From Burkholderia sp. WP9 (lineage in GTDB: Bacteria > Pseudomonadota > Gammaproteobacteria > Burkholderiales > Burkholderiaceae): DNA of 64,000 nucleotides. The notes under the pieces were generated by a model. The model did no database searches and was not told where the DNA came from. It worked only from the letters and a program-made list of their open reading frames with translations. The stretch covers positions 2,852,001 to 2,916,000 of the forward strand of contig NZ_FNTG01000001.1 in the NCBI RefSeq assembly GCF_900104795.1, given 5' to 3'. Shown in pieces: positions 26,237 through 34,846 of this stretch (the first letter of the stretch is position 1; each line of letters opens with the position of its first letter). The position numbers and the translations under genes are program-made.

Positions 26237-27901
26237 TCATTTCACCGTGGTCTTGTCGAGTTTCTTGCCGGTCGCCGCGTTGAAACGCTCGACATACTCC
26301 TCGATCAGCTTGCGCAACGCGCGCCCGATCTGCCGGTAGTCGGCTTCGTTCAGGTTCGCCAACGACACGCGCCCCGACGGATGCTGCGTGCCGAAGCCAA
26401 GGCCCGGCAGCAGCACGACCCGCGCCTCGCGAGCAAGGCGGAACAGCATTTCGGATGGCTGCGTGTTCTTCAGCAGCCAATCGACGAACTCACGCCCGAA
26501 CATCCGCTCGCCGAGGAATTCGACGTCGAGAATCGTGTAGTAGTCGACCTGATTCGGATCGTCGTCCTCGAAGGAAATGCCGACCTCTTCGTAAAGCGCC
26601 TGCTTGCGCTTGCGAATCAAACGCTTCAACGCGTTCTTGTAGGCGTCCGGCGTGTCCATCAGCGAGAACAGCGAAAACAGCACCATCTGCACCTGCTGCG
26701 GCGTCGACAGACCCGCGGTGTGATTCAGCGCGACCGTGCGGCTGTCGGCCACCAGCCGGTCGATGAACTTGAGCTTGTCCGGCTCCGTCGTGATCGATTC
26801 GTAGCGCTCGTGCAACTGCTTCTTCGTGTCTTTCGGCAACTCGGCGATCAGCCTGTCAAGCACGTTGTCGCGATGCGTCGCGATCGTGCCGAGGCGCCAG
26901 CCGGTCGCACCGAAATATTTCGAGTACGAATACACGAGAATGGTGTTCTTCGGCGCGAGCGCGAACAACGAGACGAAGTCGTCGGCAAAGGTGCCGTACA
27001 CGTCGTCGGTCAGCAGGATCAGATCGGGCCGTTCCTTGACGATCTCGGCAATGTATTGAAGGCTTTCGTCATTGATCTTCACCGAAGGCGGATTGCTCGG
27101 GTTCACGAGAAAGAACGCCTTCACCTTCGGATCGCGCAGCTTGTCGAGTTCCTTCTTCGAATACTGCCAGCCATTGGCCACGTCGGCTTCGAGATTGACG
27201 ACGTTCAACCGGTAGTCGTTCAGGCGCGGAATCTCGATGTAGGGCGTGAAGATCGGCATGCCGAGCGCGATCGTGTCACCCGCCTTGATCAGGTGATTCT
27301 CGCGCAGCGTGTTGAAGATATACGTCATCGCGGCCGTGCCGCCTTCCACCGCGAATATGTCGAATTCGCCGACAAAAGGATGGTCGCCGATCATCTCCTT
27401 ACGCAGATACTGCCCGACGATCAGTTCGGACAGCTTCAGCATGCGGTCCGGCACCGGGTAGTTTGAGGCGAGAATGCCCTCGCACATTTCGTAGAGAAAG
27501 TCGCCGGCCGAGTAACCCAGCTGATCGCGCACGTACGACACCGCACCGCGCAGAAAGTCGATGCCGGCCACGCCCTTGTTCTCGCGCAGGAATAGATCGA
27601 AGCGCTCTTCGAGGCCGTCGTGCCGCGGAAAGCCGCCCACGCCCTCAGGCATGTAGGCGAACGAGCGCTCCGACTCGCGCATCGCAAAGAGACCGAGTTG
27701 CCAGAAGCCGTGGCGCGGAATCGTCGCGAGAAAATTCGGGTTGCCGCGCCCGGCGTTGAGCATCGACGCATTGGCGGGTCGTTCCACGGCGCTGCCGCCG
27801 GCGGCCTTGATCAGTTCGTCCTTCAACTCGAACGGGCTCAGCGCCGACATGCCCGGTTGCGCCATATCCGCACGTTTCTTGTCGCCCTTCTCTTTTGCCA
27901 T
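26237..27901 (-). CDS. aspD: Aspartate 4-decarboxylase (bifunctional aspartate aminotransferase type)
   Basis: A 554-residue PLP enzyme converting L-aspartate to L-alanine and CO2. GGAG lies 8 bases before the ATG. Markers include FEGG-type cofactor region FAVEGGTAAMTYIF, NPSNPPSVK, TDDVYGTF and the PLP lysine in VYSYSKYFGATGWRLG. Length (about 530-555) and the long N-terminal extension fit aspartate 4-decarboxylase rather than ordinary aspartate aminotransferase. Its neighbours are two AspT exchangers, the classic partner that generates proton motive force by coupling decarboxylation to Asp/Ala exchange. Confidence 0.92.
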   Translation of the reverse strand: MAKEKGDKKRADMAQPGMSALSPFELKDELIKAAGGSAVERPANASMLNAGRGNPNFLATIPRHGFWQLGLFAMRESERSFAYMPEGVGGFPRHDGLEERFDLFLRENKGVAGIDFLRGAVSYVRDQLGYSAGDFLYEMCEGILASNYPVPDRMLKLSELIVGQYLRKEMIGDHPFVGEFDIFAVEGGTAAMTYIFNTLRENHLIKAGDTIALGMPIFTPYIEIPRLNDYRLNVVNLEADVANGWQYSKKELDKLRDPKVKAFFLVNPSNPPSVKINDESLQYIAEIVKERPDLILLTDDVYGTFADDFVSLFALAPKNTILVYSYSKYFGATGWRLGTIATHRDNVLDRLIAELPKDTKKQLHERYESITTEPDKLKFIDRLVADSRTVALNHTAGLSTPQQVQMVLFSLFSLMDTPDAYKNALKRLIRKRKQALYEEVGISFEDDDPNQVDYYTILDVEFLGERMFGREFVDWLLKNTQPSEMLFRLAREARVVLLPGLGFGTQHPSGRVSLANLNEADYRQIGRALRKLIEEYVERFNAATGKKLDKTTVK

Positions 27902-27992
27902 GATGCGTTCTCCAATGAGCCTGGTGAAAGATGCCGGCGCGGCGAACGATCGCCCGGTTAGCGCCGGCGTAACAGAGATCGATAGACGCGCG

Positions 27993-29675
27993 CTACACGA
28001 GCCCGACCACGAGCGGGCCGAGCAGTGTCAACGCGACGTTCGCGATCGCGTACGTGATCGCGAACGGCACGGTCGGCACGGAGCTTTCCGCCTTGTCGAG
28101 CACGCCGCCGAAGGCGGGATTCGCACTGCGCGAGCCGGTCAGCGCCCCCGCGAGAATGGCCGCGTTGTTGTACTTCAGCACGTAGCGGCCGAACAGCATG
28201 GTGAGCAACAACGGAAACAACGTGACGAACACGCCGAGCAGGAAGATCGTCAAGCCGCTCTGTTTGACGGTGACTACCGCCTGCAGGCCGGAGTTCAAAC
28301 CGACCACCGCCACGAAGGCCGCGAGGCCGAAGTCCTTCAGCAGTTGCGAGGCCGCCGTCGGCATCACGCCATACATCGGATACTTGCCGCGCATCCAGCC
28401 GAACAGCAACCCGGCCAGCAGGCAGCCGCCGCCCGAGCCGAGCGTGAGCGGAATGCCGGCGACGTCGACGACGATCAGCCCGATCAGCAGACCGAGTACG
28501 AGGCCGACGCCCATGTAGATGAAGTCGGTCTTGTTGGTGTACGGCAGCTCGTAGCCGGCCGCTTCGACGGCGCGCTTGGTGTCTTTCGGCGAACCGTAGA
28601 AAGTGATGACGTCGCCGTGCTCCAGGATGGTTTCCGGCAGTACCGGCAGTGGCTGACCGGCACGCGAAATACTCTGGATGTAGACGCCGTGCCGCATATC
28701 GCGATCCACCACTTGCCGCGCGGCGGCGATCGTCGTGTGGTTCATGCCCTTGCGCGTGAACACGCCTTCGCGTGTCTGCATGACGACGCCGACATCTTCG
28801 ACGGCGGCAACCTCGCCGCCGGCCGCGCCGAATTCGACCACGGCCTCGCGGCGCCCCACCACGAGCACCACGTCGTTGGGTTTCAGCACCAGATCGGGCG
28901 CCGGGTCGAGCGGCTGGCCGTCACGCTTGATCCGCTCGATCGTCAACAGGTCTCGATGCTGCGTCTCGACGGCTTTCACCGTTTTCCCTGCGCTGACATC
29001 GATCGTGTACGCGCGGCCGACCATCTCGGGCAGCGCGGAGAGTTGCCCCGGCCCGGTGGCCGTCGCACCCGCGGTCAGTTCGCGTTCCACTTCGAGCGAG
29101 GCATCGCGCAAACTTTGGCCCATGAATTTGGGCAGGATATTCACGCACACGATGATCGCGCCCAACGAGCCGAACACATAGGTCACCGCGTAGGCGATCG
29201 CCACGTCCGATTGCAACGACTTGACCTGATCGGCGGGCAGGCCGAGACGCGCAATCGCGTCGCCCGCCGTGCCGATAATCGCCGATTGCGTCAGCGCGCC
29301 GCCCGCGAGTCCGGCGGCGAGCCCCTTGTTGAGGTGGAACAGCTTCGCGCACACCACCACGGTGATCAGCGCGGTGACCGCCAGAAACACGGCCATGGCA
29401 ATCTCACGCAGCGTCTTGCGGTTCAGCGAGTTGAAGAAGCCCGGGCCGGAGTCGTAGCCGACCGCGTAGATGAAGACGGCGAACATGACCGACTTCACGC
29501 CGTTGTCGATCGTCACGCCCGCCTGACTGATCACCACCGCAGCCAGCAGCGAGCCGCCCACGCCGCCCAACTGAAACTTGCCGAAGTTGATCTGTCCGAT
29601 GAAGTACCCGGCCGCGAGCGACAGAAATAGCGCCATCTCCGGAGATTTCTGAAAAATATGATGTAGCCAGTCCAT
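27993..29675 (-). CDS. aspT: Aspartate:alanine exchanger (AspT), copy 1
   Basis: A 560-residue membrane carrier of the aspartate:alanine exchanger family. Two halves of about five or six helices (AAGYFIGQINFGKFQLGG; LGLLIGLIVVDVAGIPLTLG) flank a cytoplasmic part with two TrkA-C domains. The signature GSGGGCLLAGLLFGWMRGKYP starts the second half. It starts at 29675 (GAGGG upstream). It exchanges external aspartate for internal alanine, electrogenically. It lies 91 bp upstream of aspD. Confidence 0.92.
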   Translation of the reverse strand: MDWLHHIFQKSPEMALFLSLAAGYFIGQINFGKFQLGGVGGSLLAAVVISQAGVTIDNGVKSVMFAVFIYAVGYDSGPGFFNSLNRKTLREIAMAVFLAVTALITVVVCAKLFHLNKGLAAGLAGGALTQSAIIGTAGDAIARLGLPADQVKSLQSDVAIAYAVTYVFGSLGAIIVCVNILPKFMGQSLRDASLEVERELTAGATATGPGQLSALPEMVGRAYTIDVSAGKTVKAVETQHRDLLTIERIKRDGQPLDPAPDLVLKPNDVVLVVGRREAVVEFGAAGGEVAAVEDVGVVMQTREGVFTRKGMNHTTIAAARQVVDRDMRHGVYIQSISRAGQPLPVLPETILEHGDVITFYGSPKDTKRAVEAAGYELPYTNKTDFIYMGVGLVLGLLIGLIVVDVAGIPLTLGSGGGCLLAGLLFGWMRGKYPMYGVMPTAASQLLKDFGLAAFVAVVGLNSGLQAVVTVKQSGLTIFLLGVFVTLFPLLLTMLFGRYVLKYNNAAILAGALTGSRSANPAFGGVLDKAESSVPTVPFAITYAIANVALTLLGPLVVGLV

Positions 29676-29816
29676 CGTGCCCTCGCTGGATAGTTTGCGA
29701 TACTGAGTACTGGTTGCTGCCCGCGCAGGCGAGGCGCAATCGTGTCGCGCCGCGCGTGCCGTCTGCTGCATCGGCCAAACGTGGCATGGCTTGCCACGCC
29801 CGGCACATCTGGCCGC

Positions 29817-31499
29817 CTAGTGGAATTTCCCGGCGAGGCCGACTACCACCGGCCCCATTAGCGGCAACAGAATGTTCGAGAGTGCATACGTGATCGTGTA
29901 GCCGATCACCGGGGTGGAGTTGCCGGTAACGCCCACCAGTGCGCTGATCGCTGGCGTGCTGCATTGCTGGCCTGCGATCGCGCCGAGCAGCATGGGCGCC
30001 TCGAGCTTGAGAAACATGCGGCCGATCCAGAGCGACAGCAGACCGGGCACGAGCACCATCAGAATCCCGGCCACCGGCAATGCGAGTCCGTACTCGCGCA
30101 CCAGCTTGATGGCGTCCGGTCCCGCCGACAAACCCACCGCGGCGATGAAAGTGGCGAGGCCGAAGTCCTTGAGGATTTGCGCCGCCGCCGAAGGCAGCGA
30201 GCCGATCACCGGATAACGCGAACGGATCCAGCCGAACAGCAGCCCCGACAGCAGACAGCCACCGCCCGTGCCGAGCGCGATCGACACGCCGCCGACCCGC
30301 CCGCCGAGATGACCGATCGCCATGCCGACCAGCACGCCGAGCCCCAGATAAACGAAGTCGGTCTTCTGCGTGGCCGCGACCACGTAGCCCAGACGCTTCG
30401 CGCCGCGCAGGACATCCGCCTTGCCGCCCACCAGCGTGAGCACGTCGCCGCGATTGAGTTCGGTGCCGGGCAGCGCGGGCACTGTGGTCTCGAGTCGCGT
30501 GACCGCCGCGATGTAGACGCCGCGGCCGTTTTCGGGCGCCGCCTGCTCGCGCACCTGCGCGACCGTCAGGCCGTGCAGGTCGCGGCGTGTCAGCACGACG
30601 TCGAGCTTCTCGGCCATCACCTGGCCGAAGTCCGCGCCGTCCACTTCGGCACCGAGACCTGCGGCGGCCGCCACGATCGCTTCGCGCCGCCCGCCCACCA
30701 GAATGACGTCGCCTCGCGTGAGCGTGAGTTGCGGTTCGGCGGGCACCTCCGCGCCATTGCGCCGGACCCGCTCGACCGTCAGGTTGAAGCCGTACTGCTG
30801 TTCGAATGCCCGGATCGTCGTGCCGGCCGCCGCGCCGACTTCGAACGCGCGGCCCACGAGCGCCGGCGCGGCAGCGCGCTGACCCTCGCCATACGCGCCG
30901 TCGCCACCGAGCTTGCGCCACACGCGCTCGGCTTCGTCGCGCAGATTGACGCGCAACAGCAGCGGCGCGAACTGGCTGGTGAAGAGCACGATGGTGATCA
31001 GGCCGAACAGGTAGCTCACGCTGTACGCGGTCACGATGTTGGCCTGCAAGCGCAGCGTTTCGGAATCGCTGAAGCCGAGCTTGGAAATCGCCTCGGACGC
31101 CGTGCCGATCACGGCCGACTCCGTCGCCGCGCCGGCCAGTAGACCGGCCGCCGTGCCGGCGTCGAGCCGCATGACGACCACGGCGATCATGATCAGCGCC
31201 AGCACGGAAACGATCTCGACCACCGACAGCAGACCGTAGCGCCAGCCGCGCCCGACATTGGCGAAGAACTGCGATCCGCCGGTGAAGCCCAGCGCGAAGA
31301 TGAACAACGCGAACGCGATGTTCTTCAGATCGGGAGCGAGGCGTGCGCCTGTCTGGCCCAATAGCAACGCGACGATCAACGTGCCGCACACGCCGCCCAG
31401 CTGAATGGGTCCGATGCGGAACGAGCCAATGAAATATCCGATTGCAAGGCTTGCGAACAGCGCGATCTCGGGTTGAGATCTCAGCAATTCACCGATCAT
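29817..31499 (-). CDS. Aspartate:alanine exchanger (AspT), copy 2
   Basis: A second 560-residue AspT paralogue, immediately upstream of the first. It has the same architecture: ASLAIGYFIGSFRIGPIQLGG, two TrkA-C domains, and TGGGCLLSGLLFGWIRSRYP. It diverges clearly from copy 1 in the TrkA-C region and in helix content, so it is not a recent duplication. Two adjacent copies could form a heteromer or serve different substrates. It is the first gene of the four-gene cluster. Confidence 0.9.
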   Translation of the reverse strand: MIGELLRSQPEIALFASLAIGYFIGSFRIGPIQLGGVCGTLIVALLLGQTGARLAPDLKNIAFALFIFALGFTGGSQFFANVGRGWRYGLLSVVEIVSVLALIMIAVVVMRLDAGTAAGLLAGAATESAVIGTASEAISKLGFSDSETLRLQANIVTAYSVSYLFGLITIVLFTSQFAPLLLRVNLRDEAERVWRKLGGDGAYGEGQRAAAPALVGRAFEVGAAAGTTIRAFEQQYGFNLTVERVRRNGAEVPAEPQLTLTRGDVILVGGRREAIVAAAAGLGAEVDGADFGQVMAEKLDVVLTRRDLHGLTVAQVREQAAPENGRGVYIAAVTRLETTVPALPGTELNRGDVLTLVGGKADVLRGAKRLGYVVAATQKTDFVYLGLGVLVGMAIGHLGGRVGGVSIALGTGGGCLLSGLLFGWIRSRYPVIGSLPSAAAQILKDFGLATFIAAVGLSAGPDAIKLVREYGLALPVAGILMVLVPGLLSLWIGRMFLKLEAPMLLGAIAGQQCSTPAISALVGVTGNSTPVIGYTITYALSNILLPLMGPVVVGLAGKFH

Positions 31500-31941
31500 G
31501 TTGGCTCGCCGATTTTTGGGTTGATTGGCAGGATGCCGAAAGATTCATTCCCCAAATACCAATGAATTCATTTTCACCCAGTATGTCGCGCCACATTACT
31601 CAACCGGCATAGCGACTGAGTGAAAACACAATTTATGGCAATTGAATGACGCGAATCGCGTCCAAGGGGAGATGCCGCATTGCAACGGCGTCCGTGGCGG
31701 TGGAACGGATTTTCGATAGCTCGACAGTCACTCTTTCCTCGCGAAGTAGCCCAACGCCGTGAAAAAGACTTAGTCTGCTGATGGCCAATTATTACAGCAT
31801 GAGTGAACATGCTTTCTTAAGACTGCTTTTTTAATAAATATTGTAGTTCGGCGAAGCTGTCAATATTATTTTCAACTCCTGGCCAATTCATCTTCGCAAA
31901 AAATGATCTTTAGCATTGGCACGCCATCTTCGGAGTCCGAC
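31500..31941. promoter_or_regulatory. Divergent aspT2 / ldhA intergenic region
   Basis: A 442-bp region, clearly A/T-rich from 31540 to 31910 (for example TTTTTTAATAAATATTG near 31830). It should contain promoters for both divergent units. No gene is supported. Confidence 0.5.
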
Positions 31942-32940
31942 ATGCGCATGATTCTTTTCAGCAGCCGCCAGTACGACAGCGACACGTTCAGCGAAGCCAA
32001 TGCGTCACACTGCTATGAGCTGCATTTCCAGGAATCGCACCTCGACAGCGAGACCGCCGTCCTCGCCCAAGGCTATGAAGTGGTGTGCCCGTTCGTCAAC
32101 GACAGCGTCGATGCGGCGGTACTGGAGCGGCTCCATGCCGGCGGCACGCGCATGATCGCGCTGCGCTCGGCGGGCTTCAATCACGTCGATCTGGCCGCGG
32201 CCGAACGCCTCGGCATCACCGTCGCGCGGGTGCCCGCCTACTCGCCGCACGCCGTGGCCGAGCATGCGGTCGGCTTGATCCTGGCGCTGAACCGGCGTTT
32301 GCCGCGCGCCGCCGCACGCACGCGCGAAGGCGACTTTTCACTGCATGGACTGCTCGGCTTCGATCTTCACGGCAAGACCGTGGGCGTGATCGGCACCGGC
32401 ATGATCGGTCGTGTGTTCGGCCGCATCATGGCGGGCTTCGGCATGCAGGTGCTGGCGCACGATCCCGGCACGCCCGCCGACGACCTGCTCGCGCTCGGCG
32501 CCCGCTATGTGCCGCTCGACACGCTGCTCGCCGAGTCCGACGTCGTCAGCCTGCATTGCCCGCTGGTGACGGGCACGTACCACCTGATCGACGCCGCCGC
32601 GCTCGCGAAGATGAAGCGCGGCGCGATGCTGATCAACACGGGCCGCGGCGGTCTCGTCGAAAGCAATGCATTGATCGGCGCGTTGAAGGACGGCCAGCTC
32701 GGCCACCTCGGGCTCGACGTCTATGAAGAAGAAGGCGGCCTGTTCTTCGAGGACCACTCGAACCTGCCCTTGCAGGATGACGTGCTGGCGCGCCTGCTGA
32801 TGTTCCCGAACGTGATCGTCACCGCGCACCAGGCGTTCTTCACCCGCGAGGCGATGAGCGAGATCGCGCAGACCACGCTCGCGAACGTCGCGGCGTGGCA
32901 GGCCGGCACGCCGCGCAACGTGGTGCGCGCGGCGGTTTAG
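31942..32940 (+). CDS. ldhA: D-lactate dehydrogenase (fermentative type)
   Basis: A 332-residue NAD-dependent D-2-hydroxyacid dehydrogenase closely matching LdhA of enteric bacteria throughout: FSSRQYDSDTF, ALRSAGFNHVDL, VPAYSPHAVAEHAVGL and FSLHGLLGFDL. The NAD fold is VGVIGTGMIGRVFG. Catalytic Arg, Glu and His are in INTGRGGLVES, LDVYEEEGGLFFED and TAHQAFFT. GGAG stands about 7 bases before the ATG at 31942; the frame also opens at 31903. It reduces pyruvate to D-lactate under oxygen limitation. Confidence 0.92.
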   Translation: MRMILFSSRQYDSDTFSEANASHCYELHFQESHLDSETAVLAQGYEVVCPFVNDSVDAAVLERLHAGGTRMIALRSAGFNHVDLAAAERLGITVARVPAYSPHAVAEHAVGLILALNRRLPRAAARTREGDFSLHGLLGFDLHGKTVGVIGTGMIGRVFGRIMAGFGMQVLAHDPGTPADDLLALGARYVPLDTLLAESDVVSLHCPLVTGTYHLIDAAALAKMKRGAMLINTGRGGLVESNALIGALKDGQLGHLGLDVYEEEGGLFFEDHSNLPLQDDVLARLLMFPNVIVTAHQAFFTREAMSEIAQTTLANVAAWQAGTPRNVVRAAV

Positions 32941-32941
32941 A

Positions 32942-33175
32942 TTCCACTGCTGGTGTTTTGCGGTGTCGCTTGGATCGCTTTGCGCGCGCCCGCTTAAACG
33001 CCGCTACTGCTGTTCAGCGAAGTCGCGCAGACCAGCGTGCGCCCGCCCGTTAAGCGCCGATACCTTAGGCACCGCCGCTGTGGTTCAGCGAAGTCGCGCG
33101 TAGATCGCCATGCGCACGCCCGCTTAAACTCCGCCGCTGCCGTTCAGCGGCGTCGCGCGGACCGCCGTGCGCGCG
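32942..33175. repeat. Degenerate duplications of the 3' end of the next gene
   Basis: The last ~55 bases of the minus-strand gene at 33124, including its stop codon, recur at about 33043-33117 (with an insertion) and 32987-33042, and faintly before that. Shared blocks are GTTCAGCG(A/G)(A/C)GTCGCGC, (C/A)CCGTGCG-like and CGCCCGCTTAA. Confidence 0.7.
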
Positions 33176-33741
33176 TCGTCTGCCGCGCCGCAAAGCTCAC
33201 GCAGCAACATCGCTTCGCGCTCGTGCACTTCCACCGGAAACCAGCGCGCGCCCGCGTCGGCCAGATAGCGCGCGCGATGCTGGCCATTGCGGAAGGCCAC
33301 CACGCCCTCGCGCTCCAGCCCGAACCAGCCGAGCAGACCCGGCCCGCGACGCGTCGAGATCGTCACGTACGGCATCTGCGGAATGCGCGGGTTCTCCGGA
33401 TCGAGAAACTCGCGAATGCCGCGCACCTTGCCGGAATGCCATTCGGCGACCGGCTTCAAAACATAATCGGTGTTGTCGCGATCGGCGCACACGAGCAGCT
33501 TGCGCACGTCGACGAGCACGACCTGATGGCGCGTGCCATCCGTGACGAAGACGCGTTTCAGGCGCACATGGTCGTACCATGAATGCTCTTGCAGCGGCAC
33601 GGTCCAGACCGTCTCGGCACAAGCCGGCGCGGCGGTTGACGATGAATTGGACAAGGGCAAAGGCAGGCTCGATAAGCCGGCGAAATATCGCCAGCGCGTT
33701 AGGAGAGCGCTAAAGCTACGAGCCGATTGTGAAAGAAGCAT
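33124..33741 (-). CDS. Plasmid fertility-inhibition-like (FiwA-type) protein
   Basis: A 205-residue soluble protein without a clear enzyme motif. The central and C-terminal part (VVLVDVRKLLVCADRD, FLDPENPRIPQMP, GVVAFRNGQHRARYLADAGA and WFPVEVHE) resembles what I recall of the FiwA fertility inhibition family of IncP plasmids. The FRNGQHRARYL segment is also reminiscent of ParB-like nucleotide-binding folds. No conjugation gene is nearby. The naming is from memory of family motifs and is tentative. The N-terminal 45 residues are Ser/Ala-rich, and the true start may be internal. Confidence 0.55.
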   Translation of the reverse strand: MLLSQSARSFSALLTRWRYFAGLSSLPLPLSNSSSTAAPACAETVWTVPLQEHSWYDHVRLKRVFVTDGTRHQVVLVDVRKLLVCADRDNTDYVLKPVAEWHSGKVRGIREFLDPENPRIPQMPYVTISTRRGPGLLGWFGLEREGVVAFRNGQHRARYLADAGARWFPVEVHEREAMLLRELCGAADDARTAVRATPLNGSGGV

Positions 33742-33859
33742 GACAGGCCACGGTATTAACTACGCTGCATGAACACACCGCGCGAAAACCCGAATGAGCA
33801 GGTAACGCGGATCGATACGGAGACAACGATGGTAACCATCGCATAATTTCAATGACCAC

Positions 33860-34654
33860 GTGCGCATCGAAGCTAATGAGGATATCGGCGTCGCCACGAT
33901 CGTTCTTGAGCGGCCCGCGCGTCGCAATGCCGTCGACCGTCCTGTCGCGCAAGCGCTCAGCGCCGCGTTCGCCCGCTTCGAAGCGGAGCCGGCCTGGCGC
34001 GCGGCGGTGCTGTTCGGCGCGGGCGGCACCTTCTGCGCCGGCGCGGACCTGACCGCTCTCGCCGACGACACCCGCCGCAACGAGCTACACGCCGACGGTC
34101 GCGGCCCCGGTCCGATGGGACCGACGCGCATGAGGTTCAGCAAGCCGGTCGTCGCCGCGATTGCGGGCTATGCGGTCGCGGGCGGTCTGGAATTGGCCGC
34201 AATGTGCGATCTGAGAGTGGTCGAAGACGACGCCGTACTCGGCGTGTTCTGCCGTCGTGTCGGAATTCCGTTGATCGACGGCGGCACGATCCGCCTGCCG
34301 CGTCTGATCGGACTGTCACGCGCGCTGGACCTGATTCTGACCGGCCGCGCGGTGAGTGCGCAGGAAGCGCTCAGCTTCGGCCTCGCCAACCGCGTCGTAG
34401 CCAAAGGCACGGCACGCGCGGCAGCCGAACAGCTGGCGGCGGAGCTCGCCGCGTTGCCGCAGGCGGCGTTGCTCGCCGATCGCCGCTCCGTGCTGGAAAA
34501 CAGCATGCTGGATGATTTCGCGGAAGCACTGCGTCGCGAAGGCGCGGGCGGCTATCAGGCCGTCTTCGAAGAAGGCGTGGCCGGCGCGGCGCGTTTCGCC
34601 GGAGGCGCAGGCCGCCACGGCAACATCTTCGATACCGGCGACGGCCCACGTTAG
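33860..34654 (+). CDS. Crotonase/enoyl-CoA hydratase family protein
   Basis: A 264-residue crotonase-fold protein with a GTG start. The oxyanion-hole motifs are ERPARRNAVD, FCAGADLTAL and AGYAVAGGLELAAMCDLRV. The first catalytic glutamate (E144 of rat hydratase) is kept in GGLELAAMCD. At the position of the second (E164, usually in QPE) this protein reads CRR, so water addition is unlikely by the standard mechanism. An isomerase or other CoA-ester activity is more plausible. No fatty-acid or CoA genes adjoin it. Confidence 0.8.
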   Translation: MRIEANEDIGVATIVLERPARRNAVDRPVAQALSAAFARFEAEPAWRAAVLFGAGGTFCAGADLTALADDTRRNELHADGRGPGPMGPTRMRFSKPVVAAIAGYAVAGGLELAAMCDLRVVEDDAVLGVFCRRVGIPLIDGGTIRLPRLIGLSRALDLILTGRAVSAQEALSFGLANRVVAKGTARAAAEQLAAELAALPQAALLADRRSVLENSMLDDFAEALRREGAGGYQAVFEEGVAGAARFAGGAGRHGNIFDTGDGPR

Positions 34655-34846
34655 CCAAAAAGCGAGTTCGAGCCGCCGCGGTTTTCAGCGAAAAACAACA
34701 ACGGCCCTGACGCTCAGCAAGGCTGTTTTGACTTAGGTAGAATCCCCTACTGCTTTACCCCCTTGTCCGGCGCACGCGTTCTCGCCCCGAAAACGCGCGC
34801 CGGCCGCGCGACGTTCCCCCGTCGCGCCGATTCACGCTCCTTCATC

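Noticed and set aside
31500..31941. Short minus-strand frame (31574-31810) between aspT2 and ldhA
   Set aside because: No ribosome-binding site, A/T-rich promoter-like composition and no protein-like pattern.
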